Assembly (NCBI GenBank): GCA_022495995.1 | Contig: JAFEMH010002502.1 | Location: 272,003 to 336,002, forward strand | Length of the DNA stretch: 64,000 nt | Direction of reading: 5' to 3' | Source: Adenophora triphylla var. japonica | Lineage: Eukaryota > Streptophyta > Magnoliopsida > Asterales > Campanulaceae | Part shown: piece by piece, positions 33,116 through 43,119 of the stretch | Position numbering within the stretch: position 1 is the first letter of the stretch | How the letters are laid out: the number at the start of each line of letters is the position of its first letter | Translations under genes and position numbers: made by a program | The notes under the pieces: model-generated | The model's input: only the letters and a program-made list of their open reading frames with translations | Told to the model about the DNA's origin: nothing | Databases searched by the model: none

Positions 33116-35275
33116 ATGGCTAATATTGGAATCCGAGTCCATAAAACTCCTTGTGCCAATCAGAATGAGGTTTCGATGTTCATCCTTGGAAGGTGTCAGG
33201 AATTTTGGTTTGATGATTGCCCTCAAACCCGATAGGACTTTCACGGTAGAAGAGGAAAAGGATCCCCATCCCTATCTTGGCCAGACAGACTACCGCCGAA
33301 TGCCACCACCTTCCTCACATGGAACCTCCACCGGGCCACACTCTTCTCAACCTGTGGATCAGTCATCCTTTCAGCCTCGGTCTGGTATACATTCACAGCT
33401 TCGGGCCTGGGACGTTTTGGGGAAACAAATTGAATTCAGTCGATTTGGGCCGGTATGGTGTGCCTCAATACGGTTGGGGTCGGCTCGGTATGTCACAAGA
33501 GCTTGGTATGCCTCACGGCTCGGTACGGATCGGTCGGGGGCTTCTCGGTTACATCAAAGGTTGGTATGACTCCTCGGTTGGGTTTGGGACGGCGGTCAAC
33601 TATGGATCGCTTGAACTTCTCACCCAGCTTGGAATGCCTCGACAAAGAACCCAGCTTCAAGACAATGGGCCCCCGACACCGCACAAGTCTCACAAGATCC
33701 CTTCATGACCGCCTTAACGGGACAGCAAACCCCCAATCCCACTCTCGGTCGCCCAGACTACTCCAGGATGCCACCGCCAGCCTCCTATGGTACTATCTCC
33801 TCGATCTTTGGGTCAGCCAGCTCCCCAATTATAGACCACCGGATCCATACAGCCTGACGGGACGAATCAGTTCGCAGTTCCCCAGTAGAAACAAAATCAG
33901 TACGGAATGTCTTCTCATGGTTGGGGGTACCTTGGAATGCCACAGCAAATTGGGATCCCGTCTCAGTTCGGAAATGATCAAGCCGAACCTTCACAACAAT
34001 AGTTTAGAGTGCCGCAGTAACAGTTTGGGATGCCACCACAGTTTGGTTCGGGACAACAAAATGATGCTAGTTCGGTTGCCCCTAACACAGCTTCCACAAA
34101 CCCATCTCTCACTCAGGGATCAATGGGCCAGCAAGCCCCTATCCCAGTTTCATCAGGAATCACCAGGACCGCAGCATCCTCCTGGTTATGCACCCTCGCC
34201 ACAGCTAACCATGCAATTCAACAACCAGGGACAGCAGCCCGCGTTTAAGCCTACTTATGGGTCTCACTCCGGAAACTCGAGCTACCCGGCCACCTCAAGT
34301 CTACCACCACCTTCTTTGCCAATTGGAAGTCAACAGCGTGCCGCCAATGGTGACCTCTCTCTCCAGCACGATCACCGGCTTGAACACTCTGGTTCCACCA
34401 CTGGACCCTCATCTGGCTTTGGTTCATGGAACACCATAAGGAAATGAAAGCACAGATCGCCTAGCTGACACAAAGGAAGGCCGCCCTCCGGCCCGCAGAT
34501 CCCGATTCCGCACAAGTTCGTGATGCCTAACTGTTTGACGGGGCTGCCTGTCCCAAGATCCACCTTGACACCTACTAAGCCAAAGGATGCACAAACCGAC
34601 AGTCGGCTGGCTACTTCTCCTTAAAACTAGGGGCTTCTAAAGTGGTTCTTTCGGTTGAAACCCAAGTTCAGGGCTACTTGGGAACAGATCACCAACACTT
34701 TCACAGATAAGTATAAAGCCAACTTGGAATGAGAGACAAATAAAGTCGACCTGCAGACGACAATACAGCGCCCAGATGAGAATATTGGGGATTTTTATAA
34801 AAGGTGGAACTTGAAGCTCAGCGAAATGACAACTCCTCCTTCTGAAGAGGCACAACTGGACATCTTTCAGTCATGCTTGAAGCCGCATTTAAGGGCCTCA
34901 CTTAGTAATTTCCCCTATCCGGATCTGCGGGCAATGGTCAATTTCGGGGCTAAATTTGAGAGGGCTTATGATCAGCAGCAAGTTGTTGCACCTGCTTACA
35001 GATACCGGGTTTCTTCCACCTCCAACACGACTCCTGCCCAGCCCTATTCGGGACAGGATTACAACAATGCCACTCCTTTCGTGCCAAGGAAAGGTGATGT
35101 GCCCAAGTCGCGAAGCCTTAAGCTTGAAGATTTCGGAATGCCTCTGAGCGACGTCTTTCAGGGATTTGTGAAGCAAGGTTTGACCAGACAACCATCAGCC
35201 CATGGATCCCGGTGTCCCTTTGGACACAACTAAACTCTGTGCTTCCCACTAGTATGCTCACGAAGAAGGGCGGTG
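33116..35275 (+). pseudogene. Copy B1 gag-like frame B with capsid, multiple stops
   Basis: The region begins with KPDRTFTVEEEKDPHPYLGQ and YRRMPPPSSHGTSTG, a diverged version of the N-terminal part of frame A. A long Gln/Pro/Ser-rich stretch is broken by frameshifts. Capsid sequence follows: 'FFRLKPKFRATWEQI', then a TGA at 34730 where Arg is expected, then TTIQRPDENIGDFYKRWNLK and LRASLSNFPYPDLRAMVNFG (about 34760-34950). A third knuckle module begins FGMPLSDVFQGFVKQGL (35130-35180) and has a TAG at 35250-35252 inside CASH. The start is uncertain; the ATG at 33116 is the first plausible one. No protease or pol follows. Confidence 0.65.
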
Positions 35276-36700
35276 TGAGAACTGATCGAAAAGGATACCC
35301 CAAGGGCCCAACACAGTCAACAATCCATTCCCTAAGAAAAACCATAGGGTGAATATGATTGAAGCCATGAACAAGCCAAGTGCCACTATGGCTAACAGTT
35401 CCCATATGGAAGACACCCTTCGAAGGGAGGATTCTAGTTGCATAGTTGTTGTCAATTTCGCCTCGAGGATCCTAGTTTCATAGTTGTTATCAAAGATGGG
35501 TTTCTCACTTCATGACGTAATGCTGCAATGAATCTGGGGTCACATCAACTTCACCTCGAGGTCTCTCACGTTGATCGATCGGCTTGGTACTTCATCAGTA
35601 TGTCAGTTTTACAGTTAAACCTTTAACTGGACCTCTGTAGTGACGCTTTGTTGAACTTGGGGCCTCATCAAATCATTCAGAAAAAGATTCCGTGGCTTTC
35701 GAAATGGGGCTTTATCAAGTCACACCTATCTTCAGAAGAAAGACCTAGTCACCTCAACAACTATCTTGGAGTTTCAGCTTTAGAACTTGGTATATGGCAA
35801 CTCCCTGCATCATCAAAGGTTGAGAACTGGGAATCTCCTCATATCAGCATTTCGCCAAGTCATTGTCAAATCACAACTAACCCAAGCGAAAGAGGGTTCA
35901 TTCATGACAACATACTTTGATTCTAGAGCCTGTCAGCATCAGCTTCAAATGTCCGAGACTGAAAAGAAATTTCAATCGAGACCCGGGTTCAAATCCAACT
36001 TCATCCCAAAATCAAAATTGACCTCATCAATGACGTGCAATTCAGTCCGCTACCAATGGATATCACCGCACCAGCTCAAAGCTTGTCCCAAATAGTCCAC
36101 AACACATGCAAACCCTCTCACCACATGCATCCCCACAAAAATTTCCCCAGGGCTCATGTAGCATGCAAAACATGAATCAATAAAAAAAAAAAAACCCTAA
36201 GCGATCGCGAATCATTTTAGTTCCATACATGCATCCATCATCATGAATGTCATATGTGCATTTGTCCCTCTACTAACAAATGTAGCAATTCAAGCACGAA
36301 AGACAAGTTTTCCATCACTACCCGAACCTCTCCGCAGCGAGGATGGTCTCCACCGAAGCGTAATGACTTCAACGGAACTACCCAAATGACTGATACCTCA
36401 GGTCAACACCCTCTTGGTTCAAACCCCTCAAGCCCACGTCAGCTTGTGCTCGGACACCTAAAAGTTGACATCAGCCTGATTCAGACACCTCAATCCTGCA
36501 CCATTTTGGCCTCAGACACATTAGGTCAACACCACCTTGGCTCCAGATCTACAGCGCATCAAGTCCGAGAAGACATCTTCTGACATCTCCAGTTTGGCAA
36601 AAGGATGAAGACAACCTCCAGCATCTACAGTTTGGCAAAGATAGTCCCCATATCTATAGCTTGGCAAAGACGAGCTCCGGCAACCCCCAACATCCACAAA
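35276..36700 (+). other. Copy B1 noncoding region downstream of gag-like frame B
   Basis: About 1.4 kb without recognisable coding sequence, where pol would be in a complete element. It has an A run near 36180 and is nearly identical to 49772-51200 in B2. Confidence 0.5.
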
Positions 36701-36734
36701 TATATGAAGACCGCCTCCAGTGTCTACAATTCGG

Positions 36735-37115
36735 TTAGAGACGCCAAGTTCTCAAATGCAAATCGGTCAGAGACGCCAAGTTCTCAAACGCAAATCGGTT
36801 AGGGACGCCAAGTTCTCAAATACAATTCGGTCATAGACGCCAAGTTCTCAAACGCAATTCGGTCAGAGACGCCAAGTTCTCGAATACAATTCGGTCAGGG
36901 ACGCCATGTTCTCAAAATACAAATCGGTCAGAGACGCCAAGTTCTCAAATACAATTCGGTCAGAGACGCCAAGTTCTCAAATACAATTCGGTCAGGGACG
37001 CCAACTTCTCAAAATACAAATCGGTCAGAGACGCCAAGTTCTCAGATACAATTCGGTTAGAGACACCAAGTTCTCAAATGCAAATCGGTCAGAGACACAA
37101 AGTTCTCAAAAGCAA
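36735..37115 (+). repeat. 32-bp minisatellite, about 12 units
   Basis: 'ggtcagagacgccaagttct' recurs every 31-32 bp with alternating 'caattc' and 'caaatc' starts. Confidence 0.85.
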
Positions 37116-37379
37116 GAAGTCCCAATGTGAAGACAAGCTCAACAACTTCTACAAGGTTGACGATCACCAGCAAGATGCAGACTCAACCAAACTCCTCGTT
37201 CAGGTCAAAATGCCTCCAAAGACAAAGAAATCGTCGGCCAGTAAACCGTCCCATGAATGGCAACCCAACAACTCTTCATCAACATCAGCCGTAGCCTCAG
37301 TCCTTTCGGCAGCTACAGGTAAGCACAGCACATGTATGAAAGCATATCTTAGTCAACTACTTTTCTAAAAGAACATTAT

Positions 37380-37572
37380 CATCAAATCTTAGGGTGACTT
37401 CCCAAAAATAGTCAAACCTTAGGGCGACTTCCCAAAAATAGTCAAATCTTAGGGTGACTTCCCAAAATAGTCAAATCTTAGGGTGACTCCCCAAAAATAG
37501 TCAAGTCTTAGGGCGACTTCCCAAAAATAGCCAAATCTTAGGGCGACTTCCCAAAAACAGACAAACCTCGGA
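37380..37572 (+). repeat. 30-bp minisatellite, about 6 units
   Basis: 'gggcgacttcccaaaaatag' plus 'tcaaatctta' recurs about every 30 bp. The same unit returns in the array at 38992-39290. Confidence 0.85.
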
Positions 37573-37624
37573 TGACTCCCGAATACCGTCAAACCGTCAA
37601 AGACCATCCCCAGCAGTTGTCGTA

Positions 37625-37660
37625 CTACGTCCAGGCTTGATTCCCACTCGGGATACATAG
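37625..37660 (+). other. CTACG/CATAG hairpin module, outer stem mutated
   Basis: Inner TCCC/GGGA is kept with loop ACTC; the outer right arm reads CATAG here but CGTAG at the same place in B2 (52118-52153). Confidence 0.55.
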
Positions 37661-37769
37661 GTAGCCTACCATAGGTCCAGCCACTTGACCAACACGGTCA
37701 CCCTTTTCCCCAGTAATCCTCGTAAGCTCAAATCTTCCCCAGCAAGAACGCCCTCAAACAGTCTCCCTC

Positions 37770-38262
37770 AGGTACAAAACCTCGAATTAGGATCATACTC
37801 CTGAACTGAGTCCCCATTTAGGTTCATACTCCTGAACTGAAACCCCGACTTAGGATCATACTCCTGAACTAGGTCCCCATTTAAGTTCATACTCCTGAAC
37901 TGAAACCCCGACTTAGGATCATACTCCTGAACTAGGTCCCCATTTAGGTTCATACTCCTGAACTAAGTCCCCATTCAGGTTCATACTCCTGAACTGAAAC
38001 CCCGACTTAGGATCATACTCCTGAACTAGGTCCCCATTTAGGTTCATACTCCTGAACTGAAACCCCGACTTAGGATCATACTCCTGAACTAGGTCCCCAT
38101 TTAGGTTCATACTCCTGAACTGAAACCCCGACTTAGGATCATACTCCTGAACTAGGTCCCCATTTAGGTTCATACTCCTGAACTGAGTCCCCACTTAGGT
38201 TCATACTCCTGAACTGAGTCCTCATACTCCTGAACTGAATCCTCATTTAGGTTCATACTTCG
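37770..38262 (+). repeat. 63-bp dimeric minisatellite built on GTTCATACTCCTGAAC
   Basis: Two 16-mers, GTTCATACTCCTGAAC and GATCATACTCCTGAAC, alternate at 32 and 31 bp, giving 63-bp units (about 7). The TatA-1 array at 881-1024 uses the same 16-mer in the same element orientation. Confidence 0.9.
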
Positions 38263-38462
38263 GAACTAAACCTCAACTTAGGTTCATCCCTGACGAAAGT
38301 CAACGGAATTCCGTCTCTTTCCTCGCTTTCACCTCCGGCAGCAAACGTAAAACCGGTCCCTTCAAATGAAGTCCACCAAAAGACTGTCTATCCCCTCGAA
38401 GTCTGTCCCCGACGAAAGGATACGAACATCGAAGGAAATCATTTCAAAACAAGTTGACACCT
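38263..38462 (+). other. Spacer between minisatellites
   Basis: About 200 bp of unique-looking sequence; no gene or motif is seen. Confidence 0.4.
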
Positions 38463-38930
38463 CCAGATCACCCATCACCAAGGTTCGAGGCACCTAAGAT
38501 ACCATCATCAAGGTTCGAGGCACCTAAGACGCCATCATCAAGGTTCGAGGCACCTACGATGCCATCATCAAGGTTCGAGGCACCTACAACGCCATCATCA
38601 AGGTTTGAGGCACCTAAGACGCCATCATCAAGGTTTGAGGCACCTAAGACGCCATCACCAAGGTTCGAGGCACCTAAGACGCCATCATCAAGGTTTGAGG
38701 CACCTAAGACGCCATCACCAAGGTTCGAGGCACCTACGATGCCATCATCAAGGTTTGAGGCACCTAAGACGCCATCATCAAGGTTCGAGGCAACTAAGAC
38801 GCCATCACCAAGGTTCGAGGCACCTAAGACGCCATCGTCAAGGTTCGAGGCACCTAAGACGCCATCATCAAGGTTCAAGGCACCTAAGATGCCATCATTA
38901 AGGTTTGAGGCACCTAAAACGCTATCACAC
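38463..38930 (+). repeat. 30-bp minisatellite, about 15 units
   Basis: 'aaggttcgaggcacctaaga' plus 'cgccatcatc' repeats at exact 30-bp steps. Both strands therefore stay open with 10-residue repeats, which is a by-product of the period. Confidence 0.9.
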
Positions 38931-38991
38931 ACAACACTAGGAAAGCGATAAATCGCAATCATCCCCTAATTCGACAAACCGAAATCATCAC

Positions 38992-39290
38992 TAGGGCGAC
39001 TTCCCAAAAATAGTCAAATCATAGGGCGACTTCCCAAAAATAGTCAAATCATAGGGCGACTTCCCAAAAATAGTCAAATCATGGGGCGACTTCCCAAAAA
39101 TAGTCAAATCATGGGGCGACTTCCCAAAAATAGTCAAATCATAGGGCGACTTCCCAAAAATAGTCAAATCATAGGGCGACTTCCCAAAAATAGTCAAATC
39201 ATAGGGCGACTTCCCAAAAATAGTCAAATCATAGGGTGACTTCCCAAAAATAGTCAAATCATAGGGCGACTTCCCAAAAGTAGTCAAATC
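38992..39290 (+). repeat. 30-bp minisatellite, about 10 units
   Basis: 'agggcgacttcccaaaaata' plus 'gtcaaatcat' repeats every 30 bp, highly homogeneous. Confidence 0.9.
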
Positions 39291-39343
39291 TTAGGTTGAC
39301 ATCCTAAAATAACCACCTTAGGGTCAGCATCGAAAGACCCAAA

Positions 39344-39378
39344 CTACGACTGGCTTGATTCCTCTTAAGGATACGTAG
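39344..39378 (+). other. CTACG/CGTAG hairpin module with compensatory inner stem
   Basis: The inner stem is TCCT/AGGA where most copies have TCCC/GGGA, a two-sided change that keeps pairing. Confidence 0.65.
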
Positions 39379-39590
39379 GTAGCCTATCGTTAGGTTCAGC
39401 CATCAGACCAAAATGGTCATTCCTATCCCCAGCAGAGCGGATATACAATTTTAGCCACTAGACCAAAAGGGTCATGTCCCATCCCCAGCAGAGTTTCTTT
39501 CAGCAATCGACTGCAGAACTTGCTCATCAGGTTGACATCCTAAAACAGTCACTCCAGGGTCAATGTCTGAAGATAGTCGAAAGACCCGAA

Positions 39591-39625
39591 CTACGACCGG
39601 CTTGATTCCCATTCGGGATACGTAG
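39591..39625 (+). other. CTACG/CGTAG hairpin module
   Basis: Outer CTACG/CGTAG, inner TCCC/GGGA with loop ATTC. It is the last module before the PPT. Confidence 0.65.
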
Positions 39626-39724
39626 GTAGCCTATCGCTAGGTCCAGCCACTCGATCACTTGATCATCCTGTCAAATATGGAGCCTTACTCTTATCGACGA
39701 CCCCGCTTCCTTCAAAAGCGCCGT

Positions 39725-39738
39725 CGCCGAGGGGCTAC
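39725..39738 (+). other. Polypurine tract of copy B1
   Basis: 'gccgaggggctac' directly precedes the TG of LTR-B. TatA-2 has nearly the same tract next to its 3' LTR. Confidence 0.7.
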
Positions 39739-41590
39739 TGTAAGTGCTCCAATTTGAGTTGTTAGTATTTTCGTTAGAAAATTAACGAAAGTTTTAACAT
39801 TCCTAACATTTCTAACTACTCCTAACTTTTCTAACAAAGTAAGGGTAAAGTAGGCATTGCTATTTAAAGATAAACCAAGGAAAGCATCTCAAAAAGAAAA
39901 GAAATTGGAAAAATCCGAATCTGGTAAGCTGAAAAACAACAACCAGTTTGAATTTTCAAAAGATATTCCTTGTGTCCAAAAGCCTGGAGCTGCATTTAAT
40001 GCACCAGGCACGCTGACAGATAGGTCCGCGTGGATCCAAATGAGTCTCCCAGTGGCCTATAAATTGAACCCTCCTCTCTCAGTCTAGACAACACAATTCA
40101 CTCACAGCAACAGCACTCTGGTGAAAAATAGAGAGAAAACAGTAGGAATCCTTAGATTGCCACCATTTTCTCTTGAATCTTTCCCAAATCCCACTCACTC
40201 CAAATACTCTCAAATCACTCTCATACATACACAAGCCCAAGCTTAAATCACCCCTTAGGAGGAGGATTAGAGAGAAAACATAGAGGACTTCATTGTTATC
40301 TACTTGTTTTCTCTTTGACCAACTCTAATCACAAACCCTAAACACATTCAAACCCTAAACACATTCAAACCCTAAACACTTTCAAGCCTTGAATCCATTC
40401 AAACACAAAACACAAGGGAAGATAGGTATAACCTCCCTCTTCCTACCCTAAATCTCTTTCATCCATGCATGCATTTTCAAACTCCAAAATGTAGTTTGTT
40501 CATCTTCTTGCTCTAGATCCAAGAGGATCACCATGGAAGTTCATCTCCATGGATGATCCTCTACAAGCATCAAAATTACTTTCAAAGTGTATTTACTTAC
40601 TTGCAAACACATTTTCAAAACCCTAAAAATCATTTTCATACACAAAATCTTTCTTTCAAAGGATAAAATTCCCCTTCTCAAGCAAATGAAATGCTTAAAG
40701 TCCTAATGTACCACAAGGATGGCTTGATATAGTAGATCACCACTAAAATGTTTAGTGATCACTAATCAAAGCCTAGGGAAATGGGGACAAGCATGGATGC
40801 CAAACCCCCTTTAAAATCATGTTTTTCTTCAAGAGAAAGTTGCTGTCCAGTAGCCTTTCTCTAAGACCTCTGTCCATGGTATAATTTTTTGGACATACAG
40901 AAACTTGGAATTTGGTGTTGACTACAAAATACTTTTTGTATCCAACATCCAGAGCTTTCCAGAAATATTTTTACTTTATTTTTTTCGTGAGTAAAACTCC
41001 CTTTTTCAAATTATCTTTTAAAAGTCAGTTCATCAGTCTCTGGAAATCCAGATTTCATATCTGAGATTTCCAGAAGGTTTTGGTCCACCAAATCATCTCC
41101 AAATGGGAAAGTTCTCTATAGAAACCTTATATAAGGTGTTTTAAACAACTTTCATTCTCGTACTTTCCCCAGATTTTGAAGTTTTAAAGCCCTTAAACTC
41201 ATTTTAAAATCAAGTATCCACTGCCTTTTTCATTCTGGCAGAAATAGTTTTCAACTTCAAAAAATCTTTTGAGTACCAAAACTCAACCCTAAAATCACAC
41301 CAAAAATCATGGGATTTTTTCAATGTCTTATAAAGAGTTCCCAATTTTTAGTTTTCTCAGTTTCAACTTATTTTGGCTAAAGGAACACACACACGCACAC
41401 ACACAAATGGTTTTTAATGCTTGGAAGACTCGTTTTACGAGGCACTTCGGGTGAACACTAACGTTCTTCCCGGAGCGTACCGTGACCTCCGAACCCAAAT
41501 CTCTCATTCCGGGCATTTTTCAAAGTTTTGGCCCTTAAAACAAAAATGGCGTGGCGACTCCGTTTGATTTCAAAAATCGGGTACATCACA
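39739..41590 (+). mobile_element. TatB LTR-B (1852 bp), shared between copies B1 and B2
   Basis: It starts TGTAAGTGCTCCAATTTGAG right after the PPT and ends CATCACA before the B2 PBS, so it is at once the 3' LTR of B1 and the 5' LTR of B2. A TATA box TATAAAT is at 40058-40064. Only its last part (41117-41590) matches LTR-A; U3 and most of R are unrelated. PBS-like TGGCGACTCCG is at 41552-41562. No coding sequence is seen in it. Confidence 0.85.
40058..40064 (+). promoter_or_regulatory. TATA box of LTR-B
   Basis: TATAAAT in 'ggcctataaattgaaccctc', with a CA-rich likely start region about 30-60 bp downstream. Confidence 0.65.
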
Positions 41591-41591
41591 G

Positions 41592-41609
41592 TGGCGACTC
41601 CGCTGGGGA
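41592..41609 (+). other. TatB copy B2 primer binding site
   Basis: TGGCGACTCCGCTGGGGA lies one base after the LTR-B end. Confidence 0.85.
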
Positions 41610-43119
41610 TTAAACAAGCTTTATCTAAAAAAAAAATGATATTTGGTATATTGGCGGAAACCATTAAACTTCCCGTTATCGCCTCCTAACACGAGTCGGG
41701 GATAAATTGTGGTTTAACAATCCCACGTACCGGTATCATTGTTTTCAAAAAAAAAAAAAAGCTTTTGAGGGTCAAGCTTCCGTCCCGGCATTTAAAATCA
41801 TTTGTTGTGTGTGTGTTGATTTTCACATTTTCGTGTTGTTTTGGCCGCCTTGGAAATGTCAAAATTTTGACTATCGGACCCGTTGCCTTGAATTTTGAAT
41901 TATGTACTTATGTGTTATTTGCTTTAAAAAAAAAAAATTTCAAAAAAAAAAAATTCAAAAAAAAAAAAGAATTTCAAAAAAAAAGATTTTCAAAAAAAAA
42001 AAGAATTTCAAAAAAAAAAGATTTCCAAAAAAAAAATCAAAAATCATTTTGGGCATGCATCATACTTTTTAAGACACATAAAAAATTTCTATTTTACTCA
42101 GAAAAAGAAGATAGACTGCTTGCACACTACGCGCACTTGACCTTACACTGCACACTACGTCCCTAACCCGGGAAAATCCCTGTAGCGGCCCGTTTGGTCT
42201 TAATACGCCTCTCGGTGCAAGCACGGGACTACCCAAACATCCCATGGAGCCTCGTGTCGACCATGCACTTGTCCGTGACACACTTTGTCTGAGACCCGGT
42301 TGGTTTTTAGTCTGGTCTGTGTCATGCCCTGTCTGTGTATAGACCTTTCCTTTCAAGCCTTAGTCGGCATACCAAGTCAATATCTTTCGGGACCCTAATC
42401 AGTCGAAGTCCTGCCGGTTTTCCGTCACGAGCTTTGACTAGATATTGACTGGCGCCTTGACTTTGACTCTGACTGGCACAAATTATACGCTGACTCCCAG
42501 CATGGCACTGAGTCATCAAGAATTAACGATTATTCCATGCCCAATTACGGCCTAACTGACGACGAGTCAAGATCAATTGTGGACGTTTAGCAGTCCGAAT
42601 CATGCCGACTTTTTGTCGAGCCCTCGGACATGATCTTGATTTTGACGTCAGCTTTGTCCGTAATTTACATCGAATGCTCGTTAAGACTGGATTACCCGCC
42701 AGACTTTAGGATCGTTTTCATTTTCGGTCGGTGGGACCCGCTTGCCCTATAGGACCCTCGCCCGGGGCTGTCCACCCTGGGAAGTCGAAATACAATACGA
42801 GGGGCTTATAGACGTAGTGATGGGGCCCACTGATCCAGGATCCAGAGTAGTTTGCGAAAAAGAAGAGCAATCTTTTCCAACCGCTTAGGTTTAATAAAAC
42901 ATGTCTTAAGTAAACAAGAACAAATAACTGCATGTTGCATGAGCCCTAAGCCCAAAAACCAACCTGTTTTGCTTTTCCGAGTCTGAATCACACCCTTTTA
43001 TGCCCTCCGTAGTAAGCAAAGTTTGGATCAAGACCCCGGGTCATCGTTTGTTCAGCTCAGTCATTCCAAAGTCAGATACTTCATCGGTTTCCTCCTTCGC
43101 TTCAGCTCAAAGTTTCAGA
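41610..43119 (+). other. Copy B2 5' leader
   Basis: Nearly identical to the B1 leader, with slightly shorter A-rich blocks (41925-42040). The block shared with TatA is at 42726-42882. Confidence 0.7.

Noticed and set aside
36254..37130. Protein-coding frames spanning 36254-37130 and 50737-51861
   Set aside because: They run across the 32-bp minisatellite and unrelated noncoding sequence, differ between B1 and B2 in frame, and show no domain.
37770..38194. Minus-strand frame with a 21-residue repeat
   Set aside because: It reads antisense through the 63-bp minisatellite and is open only because 63 is a multiple of three.
38454..38962. Long overlapping open frames on both strands with 10-residue repeats
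   Set aside because: A 30-bp unit free of stops leaves both strands open automatically; there is no start context, domain or codon bias.
38463..39290. Regular 30-bp direct repeats resembling a CRISPR array
   Set aside because: Units are contiguous without unique spacers, and the sequence is plant retroelement; it is a minisatellite.
39591..39629. An H-type pseudoknot from GGCT/AGCC crossing the CTACG stem
   Set aside because: The pairing is possible in TatB modules but not in TatA ones (AATCC there), so it is not supported by covariation.
40060..41100. A host gene promoter and 5' UTR inside LTR-B
   Set aside because: TATA box, CA-rich start and CT-rich leader lie between TG and CA ends next to a PPT and PBS, so they belong to the LTR.
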